DNA of 64,000 nucleotides from Clavibacter michiganensis subsp. tessellarius (GTDB taxonomy: Bacteria > Actinomycetota > Actinomycetes > Actinomycetales > Microbacteriaceae), in the NCBI RefSeq assembly GCF_021922985.1, contig NZ_CP040788.1, positions 1,736,001 to 1,800,000 of the forward strand, given 5' to 3'. Shown one piece after another: positions 26,020 through 35,600 of the stretch (positions within the stretch are counted from its first letter, which is position 1; every line of letters begins with the position of its first letter). Made by a program: the position numbers and the translations under genes. Below the pieces are notes generated by a model. The model was not told where the DNA came from and ran no database searches. It saw only the letters and a list, made by a program, of their open reading frames with translations.

Positions 26020-27486
26020 GTGCTCATCACCCTCACCTCCACGGCGCCCTCGGCGTCGGACCTCAGCCACCTGCTCCGGAAGCACCCGGGCCGCGCCCAG
26101 TCCTTCGATCTCGCGGTCGGCACCGCGCACGTCGTCTACCCCGAGGCGACGGACGAGCGCTGCACGGTGGCGCTGCTGCTCGAGGTGGACCCGATCGCGC
26201 TGGTCCGCGACAAGCGCTTCCGGAGCGCGGGCGCGTCGAGCATCGCCCACTACGTGAACGACCGGCCCTACGCCTCGTCGTCGATGCTCGCCGTCGCGCT
26301 CGGGCACGTCTTCCGCACGGCCATGGGCGGCCGGAGCGAGTCCCTCCCCGAGCTCGCCGCGGGGACCCTGCCGCTCCGCATCACGGTCGCCGCCCTGCCC
26401 GCGCGCGGCGGCGCCGACCTCGTGCACGCGCTGTTCGCGCCGCTCGGCTGGCACGTCGAGGCGACGCCCGTGCCCCTCGACCCCGAGCGCCCGGAGTGGG
26501 GCGCCTCCGCGTACGTCGACCTCGTGCTCACGGGCGACGTGCGGCTCGCCGACGCCCTCCGCCACCTCTACGTGCTGCTGCCGGTGCTCGACGACGGCAA
26601 GCACTACTGGGTGTCCGACGACGAGGTCGGCAAGCTGCTGCGCGCGGGCGACGGCTGGCTCGCCGGGCACCCGGCGCGCGACCTCATCACCCGCCGGTAC
26701 CTCGCGCATCAGCGGGACCTCGTGGGCGACGCGGACGAGCGGCTCGACGCCTCGACCGCGGACCCGAACGAGCGGCTCGATGCCTCGACCGCGGACGCGC
26801 GCGACACCGGATCCGCAGACGCCGCCGCGGACGCCGCCGCGCACGCCGACGCCCCGTCCGACGCCGGCCCCCGCTCCCCCTCCCTCGCGCGCCTCCGCGC
26901 CGAGACCGTGCACGCCGTGCTCACGGAGGTCGGCGCCCGCACGGTCGCCGACGTCGGCTGCGGGTCGGGCGCGCTGCTCGCGCACCTGATGGCCGACCCC
27001 GCCCTCACGACGATCATCGGCACGGACGTCTCCGCCCGCGACCTCGAGGCCGCCGCCCGCCGCCTCGGCCTCCGCGACGCGAGCGACCGGGTGCGGGAGC
27101 GGATCCGGCTGCTGCAGTCGTCCGCGACCTACGAGGACCCGCGCATCGCCGGCCTCGACGCCGTCGTGCTGATGGAGGTCGTCGAGCACGTGGACCCCGA
27201 CCGGCACGCCGCCCTCGAGGCCTCCGTGCTCGGATCCGCCGCGCCGCGCGTCGTGGTCGTCACCACCCCGAACGCCGAGCACAACGCGCTCTACCCGGGC
27301 CTCGCTGCGGGCGCGATGCGCCACCCCGACCACCGCTTCGAGTGGACCCGCGCCGAGTTCGCCGCGTGGGCCCAGGGCGCGGCCGGCCGCCACGGATACC
27401 TCGTCGAGATCCGGCCCGTCGGCGACGAGCACCCCGTCCACGGCTCCCCCACCCAGCTCGCCCTCTTCCGGAAGGCCACGCGATGA
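26020..27486 (+). CDS. hen1: 3'-terminal RNA ribose 2'-O-methyltransferase Hen1
   Basis: A 488-residue bacterial Hen1. The N-terminal 245 residues form the bacteria-specific domain that helps Pnkp ligate (LITLTSTAPSASDLSHLLRKHP). A disordered Asp/Ala-rich linker with a 33-bp tandem repeat follows. The C-terminal methyltransferase shows the SAM site VADVGCGSGAL at 309-319, the metal-binding EVVEH at 386-390 and a RHPDHRFEW motif. It 2'-O-methylates the 3' end of cleaved RNA before religation, blocking re-cutting at that site. GTG at 26020 has AGGGAG upstream. Its stop overlaps the pnkp start as ATGA. Confidence 0.95.
   Translation: MLITLTSTAPSASDLSHLLRKHPGRAQSFDLAVGTAHVVYPEATDERCTVALLLEVDPIALVRDKRFRSAGASSIAHYVNDRPYASSSMLAVALGHVFRTAMGGRSESLPELAAGTLPLRITVAALPARGGADLVHALFAPLGWHVEATPVPLDPERPEWGASAYVDLVLTGDVRLADALRHLYVLLPVLDDGKHYWVSDDEVGKLLRAGDGWLAGHPARDLITRRYLAHQRDLVGDADERLDASTADPNERLDASTADARDTGSADAAADAAAHADAPSDAGPRSPSLARLRAETVHAVLTEVGARTVADVGCGSGALLAHLMADPALTTIIGTDVSARDLEAAARRLGLRDASDRVRERIRLLQSSATYEDPRIAGLDAVVLMEVVEHVDPDRHAALEASVLGSAAPRVVVVTTPNAEHNALYPGLAAGAMRHPDHRFEWTRAEFAAWAQGAAGRHGYLVEIRPVGDEHPVHGSPTQLALFRKATR
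26735..26796 (+). repeat. Tandem repeat in Hen1 linker
   Basis: Two 29-bp copies (26735-26763 and 26768-26796) with one mismatch and a 33-bp period encode ERLDASTAD twice. They lie between the ligase-activating and methyltransferase domains and lengthen a flexible linker. Confidence 0.8.
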
Positions 27487-30110
27487 CCGACGCCCCCGCC
27501 CCCGCTCCCGCTCCCGCCGCGCTGCCGATCCCCCGCATGTCGCTCGTGCTCCTCGTGGGCGCGAGCGGATCCGGCAAGTCCACCTTCGCCCGCACGCACT
27601 TCGGCCCCTACGAGGTGCTGTCGAGCGACGCCTTCCGCGGCCTCGTCTCCAACGACGAGAACGACCAGAGCGCGACCTCCGCCGCCTTCGAGGCGCTCCG
27701 GCACGTCGCCGCGCACCGCCTCCGCCGGGGCCTGATGACCGTGATCGACGCGACGAACGTCCAGCCCGAGTCGCGCCGCTCCCTCGTGCAGCTCGCCCGC
27801 GACCACGACGTGCTGCCCGTCGCGATCGTGCTCGACGTGCCGGTGGGCGTGTGCGTGGAGCGGAACGCCGCGCGCACCGACCGGTCGTTCGGCGCCTCCG
27901 TCGTGAAGCGCCAGCACGACCAGCTGCAGCGCTCGCTGAAGGGCCTCGGCCGCGAGGGCTTCCGCAAGGTGCACGTGCTCCGCGGCGTGGAGGAGATCGC
28001 CGCCGCGCGCTTCACGGTCGAGCCGCTCCTCAACGACCTCCGCCACGAGCGCGGGCCCTTCGACGCGATCGGCGACGTGCACGGCTGCCGATCCGAGCTC
28101 GAGACGCTGCTCGGCGAGCTGGGCTACGAGATCGAGCGCGACGAGCGGGGCCGACCCGTCGACGCCGCGCACCCCGAGGGCCGCCGCGTCGTGTTCCTCG
28201 GCGACCTCGTGGATCGCGGACCCGACACCCCCGGCGTCCTCCGCCTGGCGATGGGCATGGTGCGCGCCGGCCACGCGTTCGCCGTGCCGGGCAACCACGA
28301 GGACAAGCTCGTGAAGGCGCTGCAGGGGAAGAAGGTGCGGGTCGCCTACGGCCTCGCGGAGTCGCTGGCGCAGCTCGCCGAGGAGGACGACGCGTTCCGC
28401 GTGGACGTCGAGCGGTTCTGCCGCGAGCTCGTCTCGCACCTGGTGCTCGACGGCGGCGACCTCGTGGTGGCGCACGCGGGCCTCATCGAGGCGTACCAGG
28501 GCCGCGCATCGGGCCGCGTGCGCGCCTTCGCGCTCTGGGGCGACGCCACCATCGGGGAGGCGGACGAGAACGGCCTGCCGGTGCGGCGCGACTGGGGCCG
28601 CGACTACCGCGGATCCGCGACAGTGCTCTACGGGCACGTCGCCGGCGTCGGCACCGAGTGGGTCAACGGCACCATGTGCCTCGACACCGGATGCGTGTTC
28701 GGCGGCGAGCTCAGCGCCCTCCGCTGGCCCGAGCGCGAGGTCGTCGCCGTGCCCGCCGAGCGGGTCTGGTCGGAGCCGGCCGTACCGCTCGGGCGCCGGT
28801 ACGCATCGGCCGACCGCGGCGCCGGCGCGGCTGCCGGCGCGGCTGCCGGCGCGGCTGCCGGCGCGGACGGGCCGCGCGACGCCGGTCTCCTCCGCATCGA
28901 CGACGTGCTCGGGAAGCAGGTCGTGGAGACGCGCGCCTTCGGCCGGGTCGGGATCCGCGAGGACGCCGCCGCCGGCGCCCTCGAGACCATGAGCCGCTTC
29001 GCCGTCGAACCGCGGCACCTCCTGTACCTGCCGCCCACGATGAGCCCGCCCGCGACCTCGTCCCGCGACGACGTGCTCGAGCACCCGGCCGAGGCCTTCG
29101 AGGCGTACCGGCGCGACGGCCTGGAGCGGGTGATCTGCGAGGAGAAGCACATGGGATCCCGCGCGGTCGTGCTCCTCACCCGCGACCCGGCCCGCTTCGA
29201 CGCGCCCGCGGGCTGGCGCGGCGTCGTGCACACCCGCACGGGCCGCCCGTTCTTCGACGCCGCGGAGACGGACGCGCTGCTCGCGCGGCTCGACGCCGCG
29301 GTGGAGTCGGCCGGCCTCTGGGCGGAGCTCGACACGTCGTGGCTGCTCCTCGACGCGGAGCTGCTGCCGTGGTCCGTGAAGGCCGGGCCGCTGATCTGCG
29401 ACCAGTACGCGTCCGTCGGCGCCGCCGCGACGGCCGCGCTGCCCGCCGCCGCCCGCACGCTCGAGCAGGCGGCCGCCTCGGGCATCGACGTCGCCGACCT
29501 CCTCGACCGCACGCGCGCCCGGGCTGCCGACGCGGAGGCGTACGTCGCCGCGTACCGGCGCCACGCCGCGCCCTCCGCCGGCCTCGACGACGTGCGCCTC
29601 GCGCCGTTCCAGCTCCTCGCCACCGAGGGCGCGACCCACCTGGCGCGCGAGCACGCGTGGCACCTGGCGCTCGCGGACCGGCTGGCGGTCGCGGATCCGG
29701 GCCTCGTGATCCCCACCCGCTCCATCGAGGTCGACCTCGCGTCGCCGGAGTCGGAGGAGGCCGCCACGCGCTGGTGGCAGGAGCTCACGGACGCGGGCGG
29801 CGAGGGCATGGTCGTGAAGCCCGTCGCGGGTCTCGTCCGGGGGCGGAAGTCGCTCGCGCAGCCGGGCATCAAGGTGCGCGGCCGCGAGTACCTGCGCATC
29901 GTCTACGGCCCCGACTACACGGAGCCCGCGAACCTCCGCCGCCTCCGCGACCGCGACGTCGGCCACAAGCGCTCGATGGCCCTCCGCGAGTACGCGCTCG
30001 GCGTCGAGGCGGTCGAGCGCTTCGTCGCGGGCGAGCCGACGTGGCGCGTCCACCAGGCGGTCTTCGGCGTGCTCGCGATGGAGTCCGAGGCGGTGGATCC
30101 GCGGCTGTGA
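27483..30110 (+). CDS. pnkp: Polynucleotide kinase-phosphatase-ligase, RNA repair
   Basis: An 875-residue bacterial Pnkp with three enzymes in order: 5' kinase with P-loop GASGSGKST at 26-34; binuclear 2',3'-phosphatase with GDVHGC near 197, GDLVDRGP and GNHEDK; and an adenylyltransferase/ligase domain with nucleophile Lys555 in EEKHMGSR. It heals and, with Hen1, seals RNAs cut by ribotoxins such as tRNA anticodon nucleases. A Gly/Ala linker near residue 450 carries a 12-bp tandem repeat. Co-translated with hen1. Confidence 0.96.
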   Translation: MTDAPAPAPAPAALPIPRMSLVLLVGASGSGKSTFARTHFGPYEVLSSDAFRGLVSNDENDQSATSAAFEALRHVAAHRLRRGLMTVIDATNVQPESRRSLVQLARDHDVLPVAIVLDVPVGVCVERNAARTDRSFGASVVKRQHDQLQRSLKGLGREGFRKVHVLRGVEEIAAARFTVEPLLNDLRHERGPFDAIGDVHGCRSELETLLGELGYEIERDERGRPVDAAHPEGRRVVFLGDLVDRGPDTPGVLRLAMGMVRAGHAFAVPGNHEDKLVKALQGKKVRVAYGLAESLAQLAEEDDAFRVDVERFCRELVSHLVLDGGDLVVAHAGLIEAYQGRASGRVRAFALWGDATIGEADENGLPVRRDWGRDYRGSATVLYGHVAGVGTEWVNGTMCLDTGCVFGGELSALRWPEREVVAVPAERVWSEPAVPLGRRYASADRGAGAAAGAAAGAAAGADGPRDAGLLRIDDVLGKQVVETRAFGRVGIREDAAAGALETMSRFAVEPRHLLYLPPTMSPPATSSRDDVLEHPAEAFEAYRRDGLERVICEEKHMGSRAVVLLTRDPARFDAPAGWRGVVHTRTGRPFFDAAETDALLARLDAAVESAGLWAELDTSWLLLDAELLPWSVKAGPLICDQYASVGAAATAALPAAARTLEQAAASGIDVADLLDRTRARAADAEAYVAAYRRHAAPSAGLDDVRLAPFQLLATEGATHLAREHAWHLALADRLAVADPGLVIPTRSIEVDLASPESEEAATRWWQELTDAGGEGMVVKPVAGLVRGRKSLAQPGIKVRGREYLRIVYGPDYTEPANLRRLRDRDVGHKRSMALREYALGVEAVERFVAGEPTWRVHQAVFGVLAMESEAVDPRL
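28821..28866 (+). repeat. 12-bp tandem repeat in Pnkp linker
   Basis: GCCGGCGCGGCT is repeated almost four times, coding for AGAA units between the phosphatase and ligase domains. Slippage here would change linker length without a frameshift. Confidence 0.85.
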
Positions 30111-30157
30111 GGCCGGGCGCATGTGGACGCGCCCGCTCCCTGCTGCGCGCCCGCGGC

Positions 30158-30163
30158 TAGCCT
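30158..30163 (+). promoter_or_regulatory. -10 element, leaderless small gene
   Basis: TAGCCT ends exactly six bases before the GTG at 30170, as in other apparent leaderless genes of this window. Confidence 0.45.
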
Positions 30164-30169
30164 CGCCGG

Positions 30170-30328
30170 GTGCCCGCCGCCCCCGCCGCCCGATCCGGCG
30201 GGGTGCGTGCGGTCACGCGCGCGGGGCACGTCCTCGCATCGCTCGCGATGGGGTTCCTGCTGGCCGTGCTCGCGCTCGGCCTCGCGCTCGACGGGTCGCT
30301 CCACGGGCTCGACGAGCGGGACGCCTGA
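30170..30328 (+). CDS. Small single-helix membrane protein
   Basis: A 52-residue frame starting with GTG and ending in TGA: a Pro/Ala/Arg-rich leader, one hydrophobic helix (LASLAMGFLLAVLALGLAL) and a short acidic tail. A well-spaced -10 element before the GTG and good third-position GC support it. No family recognised. Confidence 0.5.
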   Translation: MPAAPAARSGGVRAVTRAGHVLASLAMGFLLAVLALGLALDGSLHGLDERDA

Positions 30329-30362
30329 CGGCTGCGCCGACGTCGGCCACGGCGACGCGGCA

Positions 30363-31193
30363 TCAGGCGGGAGGTGCGACGCCCCACGTGGTCGTGGTGT
30401 CGCACGCGTCCGGGATCCCCGGACGGTCGCTCAGGTCGCGCGGCGACGTGGGCTCCGAGACCGACCCGCCGCCGAACTGGACGCGTTCGCCCAGCGCGTG
30501 CACCTCGTCCCCGGTGGTGAGCGTGGCGCCGTCCCAGGAGGTGGTCTGCTCCGGGAAGAGCGGCAGGACGAGGTCGGCGCCCTCGACCCCCGGCGTCCCC
30601 CTCTCGAGGTAGACGCACCCGTCGCGCACGACGAGCACCCCGGACACCAGGGCTGCGTCCGAGAAGCCGTTCGACACGTAGGTCGCGATCCGGGCGGGGG
30701 CCACGTCGTCGTCGTGGGGCGCGAGCACGAGGTCGAGAGAGGGCTCGTCCTCGCGGTCGAGGACCACGTCGAGGCGCTCGACGGCCGTCCGCCCCTCGGG
30801 CACGGCGACCGCGTACGTGGTGGGGCCGAGGTCCTCGGTGCATGCCGGGCCGCCCGTGACCTCCATGCCGACGCGCAGGCCGCCTCCCTCGATGCGCACC
30901 GACGTGGGGGCCTCCGGACAGCTCGACGAGCCGTAGGTGGTGACGAGGAACCGCTGGCCGACCTCGAGCCAGCGCACCTCCGGCTCCGTGTGCGCGGGTC
31001 CCTCGAACGTGATGAGCCCCGCGCCGACGGCGTCGAAGCGCTGACCCACGACGGTCGGCTGGGGCGGATGCGTCGCCACGAGCACGACCGCGGCCAGCGC
31101 GGCGGCCCCGACCGCCACCGCCGCCACGGCGATGCGCGTCATCGTCCGTGTGAAGACGGGATCCGTCCCGTGGTGGTCCTCGCGTCGCCGCAT
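30363..31193 (-). CDS. Membrane-anchored extracytoplasmic protein, unknown
   Basis: A 276-residue protein with one N-terminal helix at about residues 20-41 (AVAAVAVGAAALAAVVLVA) and a large beta-rich outer domain containing several Cys (SSSCPEAP, GPACTED, DGCVYL, DACDTT) likely paired in disulfides. There is no lipobox. GGAGGG precedes ATG at 31193. Function unknown; the anchored sensor or substrate-binding layout is only a description. Confidence 0.7.
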   Translation of the reverse strand: MRRREDHHGTDPVFTRTMTRIAVAAVAVGAAALAAVVLVATHPPQPTVVGQRFDAVGAGLITFEGPAHTEPEVRWLEVGQRFLVTTYGSSSCPEAPTSVRIEGGGLRVGMEVTGGPACTEDLGPTTYAVAVPEGRTAVERLDVVLDREDEPSLDLVLAPHDDDVAPARIATYVSNGFSDAALVSGVLVVRDGCVYLERGTPGVEGADLVLPLFPEQTTSWDGATLTTGDEVHALGERVQFGGGSVSEPTSPRDLSDRPGIPDACDTTTTWGVAPPA

Positions 31194-31281
31194 GCGCGCT
31201 CCCTCCGCTGCCCTGAGTCGACCACACAGCGTGCGTGACGACCACCCTCCCGATCGGGTGGGTGGCCGGGGGCGGCCCGCA

Positions 31282-32196
31282 TCACGCCCCGCCGCGGTTC
31301 CCCTCCAGCGTGAACGTGAAGACGTCCTCGTCGAACGCGCTGTAGCCCGCGTAGTCGAGGAGCTCGTAGAGGCGGGCACGGGTCTGCATCTCGGGCACCT
31401 TCGACGCGAGCGTGCCCTCCTCCAGGATCGCGTCGAGGCCGCGCTCCGCGGCGCCCATCGCGAGGCGCAGGAGCGACACCGGGTAGATGACGATGTCGAC
31501 GCCGACGTCGCGGAGCTGCGACGTGGTGAACAGCTCGCTCTTCCCGAACTCGGTCATGTTGGCGAGGATCGGCACGTCGACCGCGGCGCGCATCGCCTCG
31601 AACTCGGCGAGGTCGGCCATCGCCTCGGGGAAGATCGCGTCGGCACCCGCGTCCACGAGCGCGCGCGCCCGGTCGACCGCCGCGGCCATGCCGTCCACGC
31701 CGCGCACGTCGGTGCGGGCCATGATCAGCAGGTCGGGATCGCGGCGGGCGTCGACGGCCGCGCGGATCCGCTTCAGCGCCGTCGACTCGTCCACGACCTG
31801 CTTGCCGTCGAGGTGGCCGCAGCGCTTGGGGTTCACCTGGTCCTCGATGTGGAGGCCCGCGACGCCGGCGTCCTCCAGCATCTGCACGGTGCGGGCGACG
31901 TTCATCGGCTCGCCGAAGCCCGTGTCCGCGTCCACGAGGCACGGCAGGTCAGTGACGCGCGCGATCTGCTGCGAGCGCCCGGCCACCTCGGTGAGCGTGG
32001 TGAGGCCGATGTCCGGCAGGCCGAGGTCCGCCGAGAGCACGGCGCCGGAGATGTAGACGCCGTCCATCCCCTTGTCCTGGATGAGGCGGGCCGAGAGCGG
32101 GTTGAACGCGCCGGGCATCCGGAGCAGCTCGCCGCTCGCGAGACGCTCGCGGAACGCGCGGCGCTTGGCGGCGGAGGTGAGGGTGGAGTGCAGCAC
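31282..32196 (-). CDS. prpB: 2-methylisocitrate lyase
   Basis: A 304-residue PEP mutase/isocitrate lyase-fold enzyme that cleaves 2-methylisocitrate to pyruvate and succinate. Landmarks are DADTGFGEPMNVARTV, HIEDQVNPKRCGHLDGK (active-site Cys in KRCGH) and MARTDVRGVDG. GTG at 32196 overlaps the last base of the prpD stop codon, so translation is coupled. Confidence 0.95.
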   Translation of the reverse strand: MLHSTLTSAAKRRAFRERLASGELLRMPGAFNPLSARLIQDKGMDGVYISGAVLSADLGLPDIGLTTLTEVAGRSQQIARVTDLPCLVDADTGFGEPMNVARTVQMLEDAGVAGLHIEDQVNPKRCGHLDGKQVVDESTALKRIRAAVDARRDPDLLIMARTDVRGVDGMAAAVDRARALVDAGADAIFPEAMADLAEFEAMRAAVDVPILANMTEFGKSELFTTSQLRDVGVDIVIYPVSLLRLAMGAAERGLDAILEEGTLASKVPEMQTRARLYELLDYAGYSAFDEDVFTFTLEGNRGGA

Positions 32197-33746
32197 TAGA
32201 GGAGTCCCTTCGGGGAGCCGGCGCCGTCGAGGAGGCCCGGCCGGGCGGTCACGGTGAGGCCGGCGAGCTCGTCGGCGGTGAGCTCGGGCAGGCGCTCGAC
32301 GAGGGCGAGGAAGCGGTCGACCTCGGCATCCTCGAGCACGCCGTCGGCGAGCGTGCGGAGCTTGCCCACGTAGTCGGCGCGCGCGAACGGGCGGGCGCCG
32401 AGCGGGTGCGCGTCGGCGACGGCGATCTCGTCGACGATGGTCGAGCCGTCGGTCAGGCGGATCTCCACCCGGCCGCCGAACGCCTTCTCGGCCGGGTCCA
32501 TGGAGTGGTACCGGCGGGTCCACTCCGGGTCCTCGGTCGTGGTGACGCGGCGCCAGAGGTCGACCGTGTCGGGGCGGCCGGCGCGCTCGGGCGCGTACGA
32601 GTCGACGTGGTGCCAGGCGCCGTCCTGGAGCGCGACGGTGAAGATGTACGGGATCGAGTGGTCGAGCGTCTCGCGGCTGGCGCGAGGGTCGTACTTCTGC
32701 GGGTCGTTCGCGCCGGATCCGATGACCACGTGCGTGTGGTGCGACGAGTGGATGAGGACCCGGTCGATGGCGTCCGCGTCCGCGAGCACCGGGTGCGTCG
32801 CGTGCAGCCGGCGGGCGAGGTCGATCCACGCCTGCGCCTGGTACTCGGCCGAATGCTCCTTCGTGTACGTGTCGAGGATCGCCCGCTTGGCCTCGCCGGG
32901 CGCGGGCAGCGGCACGTCGTAGGAGGCCGCCGGGCCGTCGAGCAGCCACGCGATGACGCCGTCCTCGCCCTCGTAGATGGGGGTGGGGCTGGTCTGGCCG
33001 CGCATCGCCCGGTCGATCGCCTCGACGGCCATCTTCCCGGCGAACGCGGGCGCGTGCGCCTTCCACGTGCTGATCGCGCCCTTGCGCGACTGGCGCGTGG
33101 CGGTCGTGGTGTGCAGGGCCTGGCCGATCGCCTGGAACACCGTCTCCTCGTCGAGGCCGAGGAGCGTGCCGATGCCGGCGGCGGCCGACGGGCCGAGGTG
33201 CGCGACGTGGTCGATCTTGTGCGCGTGCAGGCTGATGGCCTTCACGAGGTCGACCTGGATCTCGTAGCCCGTGGCGATGCCGCGGATCACGTCGGCGCCC
33301 GTGAGCGCGCGGCCGTCGGGCCGGCCTCCAGCGGCGGCGTGCTGCGCGGCGGCGAGGATCGGCGGGATGTTGTCGCCCGGGTGCGAGTACTCCGCGGCGA
33401 GGAAGGTGTCGTGGTAGTCGAGCTCGCGCACGGCCACGCCGTTCGCCCAGGCCGCCCACTCGGCGCTGACGCGGGTGCCCGGATCCGCGCCCACTACGGT
33501 CGCGCCCGCGCCGCCCGTGGACGGCCCGTGCGCGAGGGCCTGCGCGCGCGCCGCGACGACGGGAGCCCGCGTGAGCGAGGCGGTGGCGACCGCCGCGTTG
33601 TCGATGATGCGGTTGACGACCATCTCGGTGACGTCGGCGTCGACCTCGACCGGATCCGCGGCGACGGCGGCGATGCGCCCCGCCAGCTGCTCCCCGGGAG
33701 GCAGGGCCTCGTCGCTGCGGTGGACGCGGACGCGGTGGATCTGCAT
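32196..33746 (-). CDS. prpD: 2-methylcitrate dehydratase
   Basis: A 516-residue MmgE/PrpD-family enzyme dehydrating 2-methylcitrate in propionate catabolism. The family-type stretches [34 protein letters not shown] and [21 protein letters not shown] are clear. ATG at 33746 is chosen over the GTG at 33758 because AGGAAG lies in between as a ribosome site. It is the first gene of a two-gene prpDB operon; prpC is 10 kb away and no prp regulator is seen beside it. Confidence 0.93.
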   Translation of the reverse strand: MQIHRVRVHRSDEALPPGEQLAGRIAAVAADPVEVDADVTEMVVNRIIDNAAVATASLTRAPVVAARAQALAHGPSTGGAGATVVGADPGTRVSAEWAAWANGVAVRELDYHDTFLAAEYSHPGDNIPPILAAAQHAAAGGRPDGRALTGADVIRGIATGYEIQVDLVKAISLHAHKIDHVAHLGPSAAAGIGTLLGLDEETVFQAIGQALHTTTATRQSRKGAISTWKAHAPAFAGKMAVEAIDRAMRGQTSPTPIYEGEDGVIAWLLDGPAASYDVPLPAPGEAKRAILDTYTKEHSAEYQAQAWIDLARRLHATHPVLADADAIDRVLIHSSHHTHVVIGSGANDPQKYDPRASRETLDHSIPYIFTVALQDGAWHHVDSYAPERAGRPDTVDLWRRVTTTEDPEWTRRYHSMDPAEKAFGGRVEIRLTDGSTIVDEIAVADAHPLGARPFARADYVGKLRTLADGVLEDAEVDRFLALVERLPELTADELAGLTVTARPGLLDGAGSPKGLL

Positions 33747-33836
33747 GCTCTTCCTCACGGTCGGGCGCCTGTCGCGGAGGGCTCATGGCCCCGTCCGCGC
33801 GGCACCGGTCCAGCGTATCCACCGCCGAGCACGTCC

Positions 33837-33842
33837 TACGCT
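33837..33842 (+). promoter_or_regulatory. -10 element, leaderless double-GNAT gene
   Basis: TACGCT ends five bases before the GTG at 33848. Confidence 0.5.
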
Positions 33843-33847
33843 GGGGC

Positions 33848-34759
33848 GTGCTCACCGTCGACCCGGAGTCCCCCCGCACCGCCGACGTGCTGCCGCTCCT
33901 GCGGCAGGCCGACGAGTTCGCGCTCGCCCTCTACCCGGCCGAGAACTACCACGCGCTCGACGTCGGCGACCTCGAGCGGCCCGGCGTCACGTTCCTCGTG
34001 GCCCGCGACGACGGCCGGGCTCTCGGCACGGCGGCGGTCGTGGACGGGGGCGACGGATCCGCGGAGCTGAAGCGCGTGTTCGTGACCGACGCCGCGCGCG
34101 GCCTCGGCGTCGGGCGCGCGCTGCTGGTCGCCGCGGAGGAGCGGGCGCGCGAGCTCGGCGCCGACGTCATGCGGCTCGAGACGGGCCTGCCGCAGACCGC
34201 GGCCATCGCGATGTACGAGCGCGGCGGCTACCGGCACGTGCCGCGCTTCGGGCCGTACGCCGCGGATCCGACGAGCGTCTGCATGGAGCGCGACCTGCGG
34301 GAGGCGCCCGCGCCGCTCCCCCGCTGGATCCTCCGCCCCGCACTCCCCGACGACGCGACCTGGATGGCCGAGCTCCGCGCCGTCGCGCTGCGGCCCGACC
34401 TCGAGCGGCTCGGCCGATGGGATCCGGTGCGGGTCCGCCGCCGCTTCCTCGACGGCTGGGCGCCCGAGCGCACCTCGGTGATCCGGGTCGCCGGCCGCGA
34501 CGCGGGCCTCATCGCCCGCCGCGACGAGCCCGACGCCCACTGGATCGAGCACTTCTACCTGGACCCCGCGGTGCAGGGCCGCGGCATCGGCGCCGAGGTG
34601 CTGCGCGATCTGATGGCCCGGTTCGACGACGGCCGCCCGTACCGCCTCGACGTGCTCCAGGGCAGCGCGGCCCGGCGCCTCTACGAGCGGGCCGGCTTCC
34701 GGGTGGAGCGGGAGGACGCGGTGGATGCGTGGCTGGTGGCGTTGCGATCCTGTGGGTGA
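33848..34759 (+). CDS. Tandem-domain GNAT acetyltransferase
   Basis: A 303-residue protein with two GNAT domains. The first (about 1-155) has KRVFVTDAARGLGVGRALL and the ending TAAIAMYERGGYRHVPRF; the second (about 160-300) has WIEHFYLDPAVQGRGIGAEVL and AARRLYERAGFRVERED. Both motif A regions look intact. GTG at 33848 is set by its -10 spacing. Substrates unknown. Confidence 0.9.
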   Translation: MLTVDPESPRTADVLPLLRQADEFALALYPAENYHALDVGDLERPGVTFLVARDDGRALGTAAVVDGGDGSAELKRVFVTDAARGLGVGRALLVAAEERARELGADVMRLETGLPQTAAIAMYERGGYRHVPRFGPYAADPTSVCMERDLREAPAPLPRWILRPALPDDATWMAELRAVALRPDLERLGRWDPVRVRRRFLDGWAPERTSVIRVAGRDAGLIARRDEPDAHWIEHFYLDPAVQGRGIGAEVLRDLMARFDDGRPYRLDVLQGSAARRLYERAGFRVEREDAVDAWLVALRSCG

Positions 34760-35071
34760 CTGCCCGCGTTCGTCTGAAAGCCGCCCGAGCGCAGACGCCT
34801 CGTCTCGACGGGAGATCCGAGACGCGACGGCGGCGATGCTGCGGCGCCCCCTCCGCTGACACCATCCATTCCTCGAGTGGATCGCGCGATCGCGCGGTCG
34901 CGTGATGTGCCCGTACCACACGAGAACGCCATCATCACGTCTGCGCGAGAAGCCGCTGCGGACGCCACAAGGCTGCTACCGTCCGGCGCTATGGACGGCT
35001 TGGGGCCGCTCTTCAGCAGGCCTTCTCGCACTGCTGACATCGGGGATCACGACGAATGGAAGAGCTACGAC
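34760..35071. other. Gene-free stretch before secreted-protein gene
   Basis: About 310 bases with lower GC than average near 34860-34990 and a run of CGCGATCG-like repeats around 34885-34905. It presumably holds the promoter and leader of the next gene, but no clear -35/-10 pair or hairpin could be fixed. Confidence 0.4.
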
Positions 35072-35539
35072 ATGGACGCATCGGCAGAGGTGGTCGGCAT
35101 CGCATCCGAGAGCGCCGCACGGGTGAAGCGGAGGCGGTCTCGTGCACTGGCCGCCCTCTCCGTCACAGCAGGGGTGGCCCTCGCCTCCGTGACGGGTGCA
35201 TCGTCGGCGCAAGCGGTGGGACCGGCGTTCGAGATCTTCTACGGACCGGACTGCAGCGGAGGCGGAACGGCCTCGCGCGTCTACACGGGCATCAATCAGG
35301 GCGAGGCCTGGATCGACGACACCTTCGACAAGACGACCTGGGGTTCCACCGGCAGCGGCCAGCTGATCCGGAACAACGCCGCGTCCATCTACGTCAGTCA
35401 CGCCAACGTCGCGCTCTATCTCGACGGCAGCTCCTACATCGGGTGGGACGCCCAGGCGAGCGGGGCCTGCTTCAATCTGACGGACGGCATCCGCAACCAC
35501 AACACCAGGTGGAAGACCGCCAGCTACTACGGATCCTGA
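35072..35539 (+). CDS. Small secreted protein of unknown function
   Basis: A 155-residue protein. A basic RVKRRRSR segment is followed by a hydrophobic helix and a likely cleavage at AQA-V near residue 48. The mature domain has two Cys (PDCSGGG and GACFNL) and resembles the general style of small secreted actinobacterial proteins with ASIYVSHANVALYLDGSSYIGW; no family is assigned. Upstream in-frame ATGs exist, but GGAAG and the signal peptide fit 35072. Confidence 0.72.
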   Translation: MDASAEVVGIASESAARVKRRRSRALAALSVTAGVALASVTGASSAQAVGPAFEIFYGPDCSGGGTASRVYTGINQGEAWIDDTFDKTTWGSTGSGQLIRNNAASIYVSHANVALYLDGSSYIGWDAQASGACFNLTDGIRNHNTRWKTASYYGS

Positions 35540-35600
35540 ACGGGCCTCGAGCGCTTCGGCGACACGAGCGACTCGCACGGAACCGCCGGCCGCGAGGCAG

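Noticed and set aside
28821..28866. Gly/Ala repeat in pnkp considered a mobile-element scar
   Set aside because: In frame, 12-bp unit, simple slippage within an interdomain linker explains it.
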